Below are positions 1 through 11,604 of a stretch of 64,000 nucleotides of DNA, piece by piece. Every line of letters starts with the position of its first letter. Within the stretch, counting starts at the first letter, position 1. The notes beneath the pieces were generated by a model, which searched no databases, was not told the DNA's origin, and saw only the letters and a list, made by a program, of their open reading frames with translations. Source of the stretch: Acanthochlamys bracteata (taxonomy: Eukaryota > Streptophyta > Magnoliopsida > Pandanales > Velloziaceae); the NCBI GenBank assembly GCA_019914995.1, contig CM034134.1, positions 6,952,463 to 7,016,462 on the forward strand, given 5' to 3'. A program made the position numbers and the translations under genes.

Positions 1-391
1 TAGGAGTTGGCTTTCATAACTTTAATTTAATAAAATCAAGCTAGATTTCTATAATCTGCAGAAAATAAAGCACATCAAGTGGTGTTTTCAAAGTTTTATT
101 ATTAACTTGTTACTCTTTATTCAGCTTGGAGCCAACAACAATGTCTAAATGATCAAGGCCCATAGGCTGCGTTTTATCGCTTTGTGTTACATCCAAAAGG
201 CAGCTCTATTCTTACAGACTTTCTAAGTTTATTTTCTTATTTGAAGTTAAATAGGAGCCACACCTCTAACCGAGCCTCTCTTACTCATTTTTTCATTGTT
301 CTTGCTTTACGTCTTTATTTCGTTGCTGTATTGAGTTAGCACATTAAACTCATTGTTATCCATTTCTGCTTTCTACCAAATGTAATGGCAG

Positions 392-3240
392 CTCACAAGA
401 GGCCTGATGTTCAAAACTTGTTCGGCATCGTGCAAGGTGGACTTGACCCTGTTCTCAGGTGAACAGAAGCTTGTTATGCAAATTTGAGTTATGTGATATA
501 TGTAGCTAATTGGAGTTCTTACGTCCATTATTGTAGAGATATATGTGTAAGGGGCTTGGTTGAGCGTAATTTACCGGGGTATGTATCACTTTCTTGGCTG
601 GTTGCTCTTAATTTGGTTTAAACTACTTGAGATCATGAAATTAAGTGCCTTTTACACTTTTTCTTTGTCATAATTTATGGAGCAACAGTTAAGGATTTTG
701 TACTATCTTATATGCCATGCTTTCTTATCTGTATTGACGTTAAGCTGGTGCACATAAAGTCCAATAGTTTGGCTTAAGTCAGTTTTGTTTGTGGGAGAAC
801 AGAGTCTAACTTTGCAAACGAAGCCTAAGGGTGCTAAATATAGTTGTAGTGACCATAAGATAGTTTGGGCTATAGGTTAGCAGGTTTTGCTCATTAATTC
901 AGCTCACATTTGGACATGTTGGAAGTAGTTGGTTGAGATACGTGCATATTAAATATCAGCTCTTATGCTGGGAACTTATTTTAGTACTATACATGGACTA
1001 TGGTCACCAAGTCTTGTGAGAAAAAGTAATTACAAGTCTGTGCAATATGATATATGAAATTTTGTTTATAAAGAAAAGTCATGCATTGCTCTGGTAAAGA
1101 TAGTGCTTCCAATCTTTAGTGGATTGTTAAAGTTGGAGGGATAAGTGGAGGCTTTTATTTTCTGTTATTTGTATTTATTATATGTATATGTTGTAATTGA
1201 AGGCTGCATGCCTTACCTATTGTTATTATTTCTCTTATGACTTTGTACCTTGTTCTAGACTTCAATGCTTATGTTCTTCTGTGTGGATTCCAACGTATTG
1301 TGCTCCATCAATGTTTCGCTTTTAATAAGGGTTCTAGTTCGTACGCAACCAGAAGTTCTGATGTATTGTAGTTGCTTTTGAGACAGCTATGCCATCGGTG
1401 GTCTTTCAGGCGGTGAAGACAAAGACTCTTTTTGGCGTGTTGTTGCACAATGCACAGCTGCCTTGCCTGAGGATAAACCACGATATGTCATGGTGAGATC
1501 TTCTGTTGCTTATGCTAAAGTCAAATCTGATAGTTTTTTTATGCATGGACAATGTAATACATGATAATTTCATTGTATTGCAGGGTGTTGGATACCCACT
1601 TGATATTGTGGTATGTAGTGCCTTAGGTGCTGATATGTATGATTGTGTCTATCCTACACGAACTGCTCGTTTCGGTACTGCACTTGTTCCTGAGGTAAGC
1701 CATAAAATCTCATCATTGCTCTTCTTTAAAATTCTGCAAAGCAGCTATGCTTGCTCATGTACAACCAAAAGTAAAGTGATCAAAGTCTTAACTTAAATAT
1801 TCTCCCCACCTTATATGAAACTACGAATTCTATTCCTGTTATTGTGTTAATGAGTTTGAATTTCTGGTCCTCATATGTTCTTTTTCCTTTTATTTTCTTG
1901 ATTTCATGCATACTTTTGTGATTGTGCCTCTACCTGATTTTTGTCTACATATATGATAAAAAATGATGGTTATAGTATGCATCATCTGCCTGACCATGCA
2001 ATTTCTTACATATGCAAATTAGAGAGTCCTTAAAAATAGTAGGCTTTTTTGGACAATTAACGCCGAGTCTTAGCAATCGGCAGTCTGATTAACCTCATAG
2101 AGTTAAGCTGCCATTATCCTTTCTATTTAGATAGGTCCTGAAGTTATGAATAGTTAGTTACTTAATTTAACATAAAATGTTATCTGCAGCCTAGGGTTGT
2201 GAGCAAACAACACCACAACTTAAGGCAGAAGTTATTTTCTGAGATTTTTATTGTCTCGAATCCCTTAAAAATTTGAAGTTGAAATCTCATGTTTAGCTAT
2301 TCTAATTCAGGGTATTCTAAAGCTCAAACACCAGGCAATGGCTAATGATGAACGCCCTATAGATTCTACATGTACATGCATGGTGAGAGTTTGTTCCATA
2401 ACAGTTAGAAATGACTGGAAAAATCTCAGGTATAACCAGCTGATCTAGAACATTTAATTTACCTTCGCAGGTTTGCAAGAACTATACAAGAGCATATGTA
2501 CATTGCCTAGTAACAAAGGGTGCAATGGGTTCTCAACTTCTAAGTTATCATAATTTATCATATATGATGAGGGTAAGGCTGTTGCAGCATATTCGTAGGC
2601 CTTCCAAACTCTAAAAATTGTCCTGATTTATCTTGTTCTTGCAGCTTAGCAAGGATCTGCATACATCAATAGTTGAGGGGCATTTTCCAGAGTGTGTATC
2701 ATACTTATATATTTTACTTGTTTCTTCACATTCTAGTTTAGCTTGTAAAATGATATTTTGGAATCAGGTTGCCAGTTTTCTCTCATAATTATCTTTTGTT
2801 TAATACTTTCTTTTGATTCTTTTTGTGTAGGTTTGTTAAAGATTTCTTAAAGGCACAGGTAAAACTGCAGTTTAGATTCTGTCTTTATTTTGAAATTTTG
2901 GTATGTTTGAATATGAATTCTTTCATTCATGTAGCTTCTGACAATTTTAACATAAATTACATTGTTTAACTCAAAACTATTGTCTTTCTATGACCATAAA
3001 TATACCTTTGCTCATACTGACGGTGAAGCAATTGCATTCACATGGTGTGTAGAGTAAATTTGTCTTTTAGCCAGGTTGTGAGTGCTATGCATCTCTCGCT
3101 GAATTCATCTAACTGAAGAGTAACGTGCGCTTAACATGTGGGTGCTTCTGTAGTTCCCAAAAGGTGATGTCCCAGAATGGGTTTGCAATGCTATGGAAGT
3201 CGCTGGCATTGACATTTCTTCCTGCTGTTGTCAACTGTAA
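392..3240 (+). CDS. QTRT1: Queuine tRNA-ribosyltransferase catalytic subunit, C-terminal half (partial; spliced)
   Basis: The product exchanges guanine-34 for queuine in tRNAs with GUN anticodons, normally as a dimer with QTRT2. Nine exons fit in phase: 392-458, 537-578, 1387-1492, 1584-1694, 2311-2382, 2471-2572, 2645-2691, 2831-2858 and 3154-3240 (TAA 3238-3240); all introns are GT-AG. Visible motifs in order are FGIVQGG, GGLSGGE (queuine-binding loops), [12 protein letters not shown] with the nucleophilic Asp, and a CTCMVC...H zinc site (exons 5 and 6). The C-terminus reads [14 protein letters not shown]. The N-terminal half lies before the window; bases 1-391 look like intron. No stop or frameshift is seen in the visible exons, so the gene is probably functional. 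Family assignment is very secure. The first acceptor (390-391) is the least certain junction. Confidence 0.93.
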
Positions 3241-5198
3241 GTATTCAAAGATGATTGGGTTCTCCCAAGGTTCAAATCATCTGACCACGACAATTTACTT
3301 TGCAACTTTTAACTTGCGGCATCAATTTTGTACTGCTTATGATGCTGCTTGGGTTAAATAGGTTAGATCAGTCTGTTTTTCTTGGTCGGTGTATCTGATG
3401 ATTTCATCAATAGATGCTGGTGATTCAACCAAAAAATCTACGGCTCCGTTTTCTGTACAAAATGCATATAGGATTTGAATTGTAATATTGTGCGAACTTG
3501 ATCGTACCTAAGACTAGAAACCAAACTTTCTCCGTTCTCGTTTGAAGTTCCGAATACAAGTTGCTTTTAAATTGCGTGGCAATATATTTTATAACTGCAT
3601 TATTGTTGTCATGGTTGTTCTTAGTCGTACACCTCTAGTATGTATGTTTATAATTTGTGGATGGTGACGATGATTTGATCAATGTAGTTTGCTAGAGTAA
3701 AATACTGTACATATTTTTTGTGTTATTTAGTTTATTTATATCGTTGAAAGTGTCCGCTGTTTTTGTTGGTAAAGAAAGGCGTCGTATATCAACCGTCAGT
3801 TACAAATACGTTAGAGAGATTTTATATGTAATTTTAATTGAAAATGAGTTTGAAAGCATTTTTATTTTTGTTGTATTTGAAAATATGAAAGTAAATTTTT
3901 AAAAAAATGTGTTCCACCTAATTTGATACACTTTCAAAATGTATATACTTCTGTAGGAGTTGTGAATTTGAATATAGTTTGTCAGAGTTTGATGGATACT
4001 TATTTAGTGTGGCAGATAATGATATAATTATTAAAATGATGGGTAGAGATGGAGAGTTAAAAGAAAAGGTGATCTATTTTCTCTTCTCTATCATGTTTGA
4101 ATTCAATGAAAGGAAAAGAAAATAAATTTTCATCTCTCTCCATATGTTGTAGTTAAATATGTCCTCATTAATTTGACGTGGTACACATAGTTATTAAAAA
4201 AAAAATACTTTCTCTTTTGTTTTCTTTTTCTTGTTATTTAAAATTTATTATTAAATTAATATCATATGATCAAATTTATATTATGTTTTATTTACATTTA
4301 TTTAATTTCTAATTTAGCTTACTATTTAATTTAATTTTTTTAAAATTAATACAAGTTTCTTTTTATTATAATAATTATATTTCTAGATTTATTTAGTTTT
4401 AATTCATTTTAATTAGTAGAGAAAATAATAAAATTATATGATCAAATATTTATATATTTAATAATGATTTAATTTTAATTTTATTAAATTAATTTAAAAA
4501 TAAGATTAATATATATATAAAAAGTACTTAAATTTTTTATTTGTATTACTCATTTATTTATTTATCTATTTAAATATAATTGATTTGTTATTTTATGTAT
4601 GTATTCAAACATTGTTAGATTAAATAAATATTCTTTTCTATCATTTCTTTTATTATTTTTTAACTATGATTCAAACATACTAGATTAGAGAGTTGAAATA
4701 AATATACAAATTTGATTTGACAACAACATAACTTTTAATACAGAAATTAAACTTAACAAAAAAGAATTCTGAAACTGGTAACAAGACTTTAAGCCAACAT
4801 TATTGGACCACTCCACCTATATGCCATCAGTGTTCACTGACACTGAGAGAAATAAATATAAAAAAGATAATAATAATTTTTGAATGTTGATGACACATTG
4901 AGTTCCACAATTTGTATGTTTGATTTAAAATAAGACAAGTTTGATTAATATGACGTTTGGCCAATGCTTATCATTATTTCATTTCAATTTTTAGTAAATT
5001 TTCTGCATTGTCTAATTTTTTTAATTTTAAAAATACAGATATGTCATAAAATTTTTATATATGTATTTTTTCTATTTTTATAAGTAAAAGAATAAAATTA
5101 TTCTTCAAAAACTTTCAGAATTTTTTTAGAAAAAAATTTTAGTTGAAGCACTTCTAAATGCCCTAACAAGCCGCACAAAAATCATCCGAAAAAAATTC
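3241..5198. other. QTRT1 3' flank and A+T-rich intergenic DNA
   Basis: About the first 300 bases are probably 3' UTR. The rest is very A+T-rich, with poly-T and poly-A runs and short diffuse inverted repeats near 4000-4700 that look like MITE remains. No coding potential or RNA gene was recognised. Confidence 0.6.
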
Positions 5199-5503
5199 AT
5201 AACTATTAGACGTGGCAATTTTGGTTTCTGAATGTGTTTCGACTTGACCGATATAATAATTAAGTTAAAAATTTTTAATCCTAATCTGACCTATTGATTT
5301 ATATGGGCAAAATTGTCAACCATAATCTAACATATTTAATAATTAGATTAAATTTGAATCGATCCATTTAATAATTAAAATTATTAAAAGAAAAATTATA
5401 AATATTATTTCTAACAATAATATATAAAATTTATTATATATGATATATTTAAAAAGATTATTAATTTCGATAAAATTTATAAATTAAGTAAAAATTAGTT
5501 AAA

Positions 5504-6352
5504 GGGAGGGGATGTGCGCACATCCCCTCCCCGCGTACACCCCGCGCACATCAGCGCGGAGGCCGTTGGATCTTGATCCGACGGACCACGCGCGAGCGCG
5601 GGGTGTACTGAAGAGAAACAAACACGGGGGGCAAATACGTCTATTCACTCGAAAATTTTTTCACCCCCTCACGCGTAGACGAGCTCATTCGCCTGCTCGT
5701 TTTTTTTTTCTCTCAACACTTCGCGCTGCCATCCCCCTCTCCGGTGCCGATTTCTCGCAGCCGCGCCTCATTCTTGACCTACGCAGGTTAAATTCTTCCT
5801 CTTCTTCTTCTCCTTCCTTTAATCTCTCTCAATTTTTTCCTTTCTCGCTTCAAACCCTAGATTTTTATTAAATCGGTCGAGCGCTCGTCACGGCCGACGA
5901 TCCGTAATCGTGGCTAGCGAACCTTGAATCTTCTTCTCCTCTTTCTTCTATGCACTCTATCACCTTCAATTTCTAATTTCCTCGCCATTAGTCCTAAATC
6001 GCTCGTCACGCGGCGATCGCTCGCTCACGCGGCGGCGACGACGATCGATTTTAGGGCTAACCAACTGTTAATTTCTAATCTCCTCATTCTTTTATGCCTT
6101 CTGACGCGCGTTGATTTTTGATTCGTCGTTGTTCTCGCTGTTTCGCCGGCGCGCTCAGCCGGTGGCGAAGCAGCGAATTTCAAGTAAATTTTTTTAAATA
6201 TTTTTATTGCAGAATTACTCTTCTAACGTTCTATGCTTTCTAAAATTTTTTAACAAGTTCAACAGTTTTTATTTTTTAGGCTTGCCGCTGGAGAGCTTGC
6301 CGGAAAGCTCGCGTGAGATTTTTGAACTACAGCAGGTATGTGATTCCATGAA
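5504..6352 (+). repeat. MULE left terminal inverted repeat
   Basis: Inverted match to 11605-12409. It starts with a perfect 28 bp palindrome (5504-5531), followed by a GTACACCCCGCG...CGCGGGGTGTAC inverted pair. Inside are a pyrimidine-rich CTTCTTCTTC stretch and AAACCCTAG, like a plant 5' leader. An exon-like piece ends AACTACAGCAG before GTATGTG near 6335, suggesting that transcription and splicing start within the repeat. Confidence 0.9.
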
Positions 6353-6784
6353 GGATTTTTTAACATTCACATTGAAAGTGATGCGAGCGATCAACAATCT
6401 AATTTTATTTCACATTGTAATTTTTTTTTTTTGTTGGTGCAGTCGGTGATCAGCAATGCACCTGGTGTCAGATGTGGTGTTCGTTCATGCTGTCTTCTTC
6501 TTCTTTCCTTTTTGCTTTTTCCTGTTTCTTGAATGTTGATTGTTCAACGAAGAGAATTTTTACGACTTCCAAATGTATGAATGCCGAATGTAATACCGTT
6601 GTCTCAAACTTATGAATAGAATTGAAATTCTTTGAAAATGAATGTAATACTATCACAGTAGAATGTATTGTTGAAATGTTTCATGGAAGTTTGTTTCAAA
6701 TGGATGGTGGTTATGTGGTGAAATGTTGCATAGATGCGAATGCTCAGAATTGCTCAAACAACGTATACAAAGCAAACGGCAAAA

Positions 6785-6860
6785 CAACCTATACAGAGCA
6801 AACAGCGAAAACTCTAAAACAACCTATACAGAGCAAACAGCAAAAACTCTATAAAAAATT
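6785..6860 (+). repeat. Short tandem duplication in the MULE leader
   Basis: Two adjoining units built on CAACCTATACAGAGCAAACA followed by GCGAAAACTC or GCAAAAACTC, just upstream of the transposase. No coding role is seen. Confidence 0.6.
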
Positions 6861-7072
6861 ATAGATGGCAGTTTTGTTATTTCAATATATGTTAACAGCA
6901 CTGGCGGGAGAGTGTTAGTGATGTGATGTTACGCGGGAAAAAAAACACCGTTTGCAATTTCCAGTAAAAGCTCAAACGTTCTCTGTTCTCTGTTTTTTCT
7001 CTTCTCTGTTTCTCCCTGTTTTGTTTGTTCTGTTTTCTGTTTTCAATTTCCAGCACCGTTATTTTTGGAATT

Positions 7073-9468
7073 ATGGAGGCAACATCTTCTTCCCTTCTCA
7101 CGCCATATCTAGGAATGACTTTTGAGAGCCTCGATGCTGCGAAACAATTTTATATAAACTATGGAAAAGTATCGGGGTTTAGCGCAGTTACTCGAACAAC
7201 TCATAAAAGAATTTCTAATTCAGTTGAATTAACTATTTGCCAAATGACTTGTGGCCGTTATGGTAGTCATAGAGGCCATCGACCACAAAAGACAGACGAC
7301 GGATCCAAAAAAGAAGTGAATAAAAGAAAAAATACAAGCATACTAAAATGCGGATGTCCTGCAATAATGAGGATTAAAAAAGAAGGCATTGGAGCATGAA
7401 AAGTGGTTGGTTATAAAGGAGAGCACAACCACGATCTTGTCAGTCGGGCAAAAAAGATGTGTATGCGTACTTGTAGAAATTTGCCTACTGCAGCTAAGAA
7501 TTTGATCGACTCATTCCGTGATGAAGGTTTACCTGTAAGTAAAATTGCAGGTATACTTGACGGACCACAAAATGGTTTCGATAAAAGAAATTGTTGAAAC
7601 CATTTATGTCGTTCCAAAGAATACAAAAAGCCTATTAGTGGTGATGCTATTGCTGTATTGAATTTCTTTAAACAAAAGAGCATCGAAGATCTAAATTTGT
7701 TTTATGCACTACAGATTGACAATGAAGCAAGAGCAACAAACTTTTTTTGAGTAGATGGCCGATCACGTACTCAATATCAGTACTTTGGTGACGTGATTTT
7801 CTTTGACACTACCTATCGCAAGAATGTGTATGATATGCCATTCGCTCCATTCACTGGAGTTAATCATCACATGCAGTCAATCCAGTTTGGTTGTGCATTA
7901 CTTTTGGATGAGACAGAAGAATCATTTCAGTGGCTTTTTGAGACATGGCTTTCAACTATGGGCGGTCGTGCTCCATCTTCAATAATGACAGATCAAGACA
8001 GAGCTATGACTGCAGCAGTTGCGAAAGTATTTTCATATACACGACATAGATTTTGTTTATGGCATATCATGAAGAAATTCGCCGAGAAACTTTCACACAT
8101 TTATTTCAAGAAATCAAGATTTAAGAAAGATATCAAGTCGTGTATTTGGAAAACTTATATTCCTAACATTTTTTAAAAGAGGTGGCAGGAATTGATGTTG
8201 GCATACGAATTACAAGAGAATGAATGGTTAAAGGGAATATATGAGATTCGAGAAAAATGAGCACCGGTTTATCATTTGAATACATTCTATGCCGGCATGA
8301 ACACTATTTCACGGGCCGAAGGTATGAATGCTATCTATAAGGATTTTTTTCAACCAACCACAACTCTTCGAGAATTTGTATTGAAGAATGATAAATTTTT
8401 AAGTCGACTTATTGAAAGAGAAAAGAAGGAGGATTATACTAGTGAGCACTCATGCCGCATTGTGGATAATAGTGTTTTTCTTTTGAAAAGTGCAGCAAAA
8501 GTGTATACGAGAAATGTATACGACAGATTCAAAAAAGAATTTGAGAAAGCTCAAGTTGAGTATGTATTGCATGATGACGAAAAAGGTAGTGATGGTTGTA
8601 CTACATACATTTATAAGTCTCGAATAGAAGGGGATCAACGGAAATGAAAGGTGAAGTTCAATTCAACCACGAAGGAAGGTAATTGTGAATGTAAACTATT
8701 TAAATTTTTGGGTATTCCATGTGGGCACCTTCTAAAAAATTTTCAAAGTCGGGATATAGAGCTACCAAATCACTTTGTTCTTGAAAGGTGGATGAAAGGG
8801 GCTAACAAATATAGAGCCAAATATGATGCTGCACCAATAAGTGGCCACGAGAAGTCCGATCTATTGAGAACTACACAACTTCAGATGATTTACAATCAAC
8901 TGATTTATGAAGCGGCTGAAACCGACGAAGGATACCAAATAATGTTGCAAGCATCACAAGAATTATCACAGAAGCTCAAAAAAGTAAGAAAGACTGATGA
9001 TAGGGATAAAATATCAGTTGATGATCCAGATAGTATAAATGTGAACTTACCTGCCGTAATTGATGCTTCTTCAGTTTTGCTTTTAAATCCTAATATCTCA
9101 CAAACGAAAGGAAGAAAAAAAGAAGAAAATATTTGTAAGAACACTATTAGAATCAAAGGAGGTTTAGAACAAGCTACTGCAAAAGCCAAAGCCAAGACAT
9201 GTAGAAAATGTGCTTATTGTAACAAGCATGGTGTCAAACATGACAAGTGAAATTGTCCTGAAAATCCAAATAGAAAGAATAAGACAAGTAAGTGTAGTAA
9301 TTTATTTAATTTGATTCCTATATACTTTGTTTTGGAAAAAAATAAATTCGAAATTGACATTTGCCTTTACTTTTTTACTTGATAGTTCTTGCTAGAGACG
9401 ATGAAGACAAGAACACAAGTGAAGATGAAGATAGTGTTGATGAAGAGTTAGCTATTAATTTGGAGTAG
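7073..9468 (+). pseudogene. MULE transposase, FAR1/FHY3 type, with seven in-frame stops and no frameshift
   Basis: Two exons: 7073-9287 and 9386-9468 (intron GTAAGTG...TTGATAG), spanning about 765 codons, the normal length for this family. The FAR1 DNA-binding domain runs to EHNHDL near residue 119. The MULE DDE core follows: D245 in VIFFDTTY, D307 or D309 in MTDQDRAM, a C-x2-H (CLWH), and E416 in SRAEGMN. A SWIM motif (CEC...PCGH) lies near residue 540, and a CCHC zinc knuckle and acidic tail near the C-terminus. Stops are TGA at 7397, 7595, 7748, 8258, 8645 and 9248, and TAA at 8174. Each TGA sits where I expect Trp (7595 is the least certain). The reading frame never shifts. As standard code it is dead. 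ATG 7073 is chosen because the conserved domain starts right after it. Confidence 0.88.
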
Positions 9469-9599
9469 CTAATATATTTGTATGTACTATCAACTAGTTG
9501 TATGGTTATTTAGGTATTTTTGGATAAGTACTTGGATGTTGTATTTAAACTTCTTGCATTGTACATATCTCGTCTTCTGAACTAGAAAATGCTTGTAGG

Positions 9600-10440
9600 A
9601 AATAGTAAAAGAGCATTGAAACATACAGTGAAACAAATAGTGACAAAAAATAAGAAAAACAGTGAAGAAAAGCAAGAAAAAATAGTAAATTAAGAAAAAA
9701 CAGTGAAAAACAAAAGTAAATTAAGAAAAAAGAGTAAAAAAGACAGTAAATAAAGAAAAAACAGTGAAAGAAAAGTAAAATAAAAAACAGTGAAAAAATA
9801 GTATGAAAAAAGAGTAAAAAAAATAGTAACATAAGAAAAAACAGTGAAAAAAAGTAAATTAAGAAAAAACAATAAAAAAACAGTAAATTAAGAAAAAAGA
9901 GTGAAAAAAATAGTAAGTTAAGAAAAAAACAGTGAAAAAATAGTAAAATAAAAAAAACAGTGAAAAAACAGTAAATTAAGAAAAAACAATAAAAAAACAG
10001 TAAATTAAGAAAAAAGAGTGAAAAAAATAGTAAGTTAAAAAAAAACAGTGAAAAAATAGTAAAATAAAAAAAACAGTGAAAGAAACAGTAAATAGGGAAA
10101 AAGTGAAAAAAAGTAAAGTAAAAAAAATAGTAAATTAAGAAAAAGAGTAGAAAAGCAGAAAATTAAAAAAAGTCAAAAAAAGTAAAATAAGAAAAACCAA
10201 TAAAAAAAGTAAATTAAGAAAAAAGAGTGAAAAAATAATAAGTAAAAAGAAACAGTGAAAAAATAGTAAATTAAAAAAAAAAAGAAAAAACAAAGAAGTT
10301 AACAAAAAGAGTGAAAAAAAAGAAAATAGGAAAAAAAGAAAGAAAAAAAAAAAAAAAATAAGAAAAAATAGTGAAAAAAACAGTAAAATAAAAAAACACA
10401 GTTAAAAAATAGGGAAAAAAAAAAGTAACAAAAACTACAA
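9600..10440 (+). repeat. A-rich degenerate minisatellite inside the MULE
   Basis: About 0.8 kb of imperfect repeats built from AAGAAAAAACAGTG and AAAAATAGTAAATTAAG blocks. The + strand is almost entirely A and G with few T and C. Long Phe-rich reading frames on the - strand are by-products of this composition, not genes. Confidence 0.85.
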
Positions 10441-10599
10441 CATACATAATAAGATATTCAAGCATATTAGGACATACATTATATTCATACTTGTCGAATA
10501 CTATAGTATACAAATTAGGATATTCCAATATATTAAAACAAATATTACATTCATGCTTGTCGAATACTACAGTATTCAATATTCCAGCATATTGTCCAG

Positions 10600-10860
10600 C
10601 ACTGCGGTCGTATTCACATTCAATCATATTCATATTCACCTTCATTCAACATACAATCGTGTTCACATTCATATTCACCTTCATTTCAGCATTGCATTTC
10701 ATCCTTGACATTCCACATTAACATTCATATTCAGCTTCATTTCATCCTTGCATTTCATTCTTGACATTCCACATTCACATTCATATTCACCTTCACATTC
10801 ACATAGCACTCGTATGCACATAGTTATCATATTTTGATAATTCAGCATTCACATTCACAT
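10600..10860 (+). repeat. CATTCACATTCATATTCACC-type tandem repeat
   Basis: Repeated CATTCACATTCATATTCACC and CTTCATTTCATCCTTG blocks follow the A-rich tract. They are low-complexity and non-coding. Confidence 0.7.
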
Positions 10861-11314
10861 AACTAAGCAATTCCTGCTTATTAGAATTTTTTTTTATTTA
10901 ATCAAGCAAAAGAAAAAGTTTGATTACAAGTTTGTAGAACCATAAAAGTTTCATTACAAGTTTCACATAACCAAATTTGATTACAAGTTTCCATTGTCAC
11001 ATGAAAAGCTTTACATCTCATAATCCTACACTACTAAATACAAATTCTCTCTGTTGGGAAGTAATGTAGCAAACTATAATTCCCTCTGTTCTCATACTGC
11101 ATTCCCAAAGCATAATCCAGTTCCTTTCGTCTCCTCATACTGCATTCCCAGCATGCATGCTGCAGAACCTGTCAACCTTTTAAACACATGAATAACAACT
11201 CTTATCAAGCTACTCAAAACATCGATCAATTAGAATAACTGAAACCAGAAAACATTATCAACAATACTATCATTCACCAACAAATAAAAACAAAATCAGT
11301 AAACATCACCTAAG

Positions 11315-11376
11315 ACACATACAAAAGTAATCATGATCCGTGTCCAGCTCCCAAAACTTGCTCATATGAGAAGTAC
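11315..11376 (-). pseudogene. Captured fragment of a PP2A regulatory subunit B'' gene
   Basis: On the - strand, after the acceptor TTTTGCAG (ending 11377), the sequence reads YFSYE in one frame and, about 20 missing bases later, KFWELDTDHDY in another. These are neighbouring pieces of the first EF-hand region of PP2A B'' subunits, in the right order. The intron-like pyrimidine stretch before it suggests capture from genomic DNA. The deletion shifts the frame, so no functional peptide results. The remaining sequence between 10900 and 11600 shows no further recognisable B'' exons. Confidence 0.7.
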
Positions 11377-11604
11377 CTGCAAAAGATGACCAAAGCAAGA
11401 GCATGGTTCTATCAGCTTTATAGAAGGCCTATACAGATACATCTAGAGATCAGGTTTCTAGTATGTTAAAGTTGTTTGGTGTGTGCTACTTAGCAAAGGC
11501 TTAACATGCTGACAGGTTGAAAGGAGAAGATACCAAATCGAATCTCCCTCCAGCAAGCTTAACATGTTGACCACATATTTGCATTCACTTACAAGTCAGT
11601 TACA

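Noticed and set aside
1506-1796. Continuous 96-codon frame in the QTRT1 region
   Set aside because: It reads through introns on both sides of exon 1584-1694; the splice sites and family sequence define the exon.
7073-9468. Calling the transposase a domesticated FAR1/FRS host gene
   Set aside because: It lies between MULE inverted repeats with a target duplication and holds several stop codons.
9545-10645. Phe-rich open frames on the - strand of the MULE
   Set aside because: They are created by the A-rich minisatellite; low complexity, no start context or domain.
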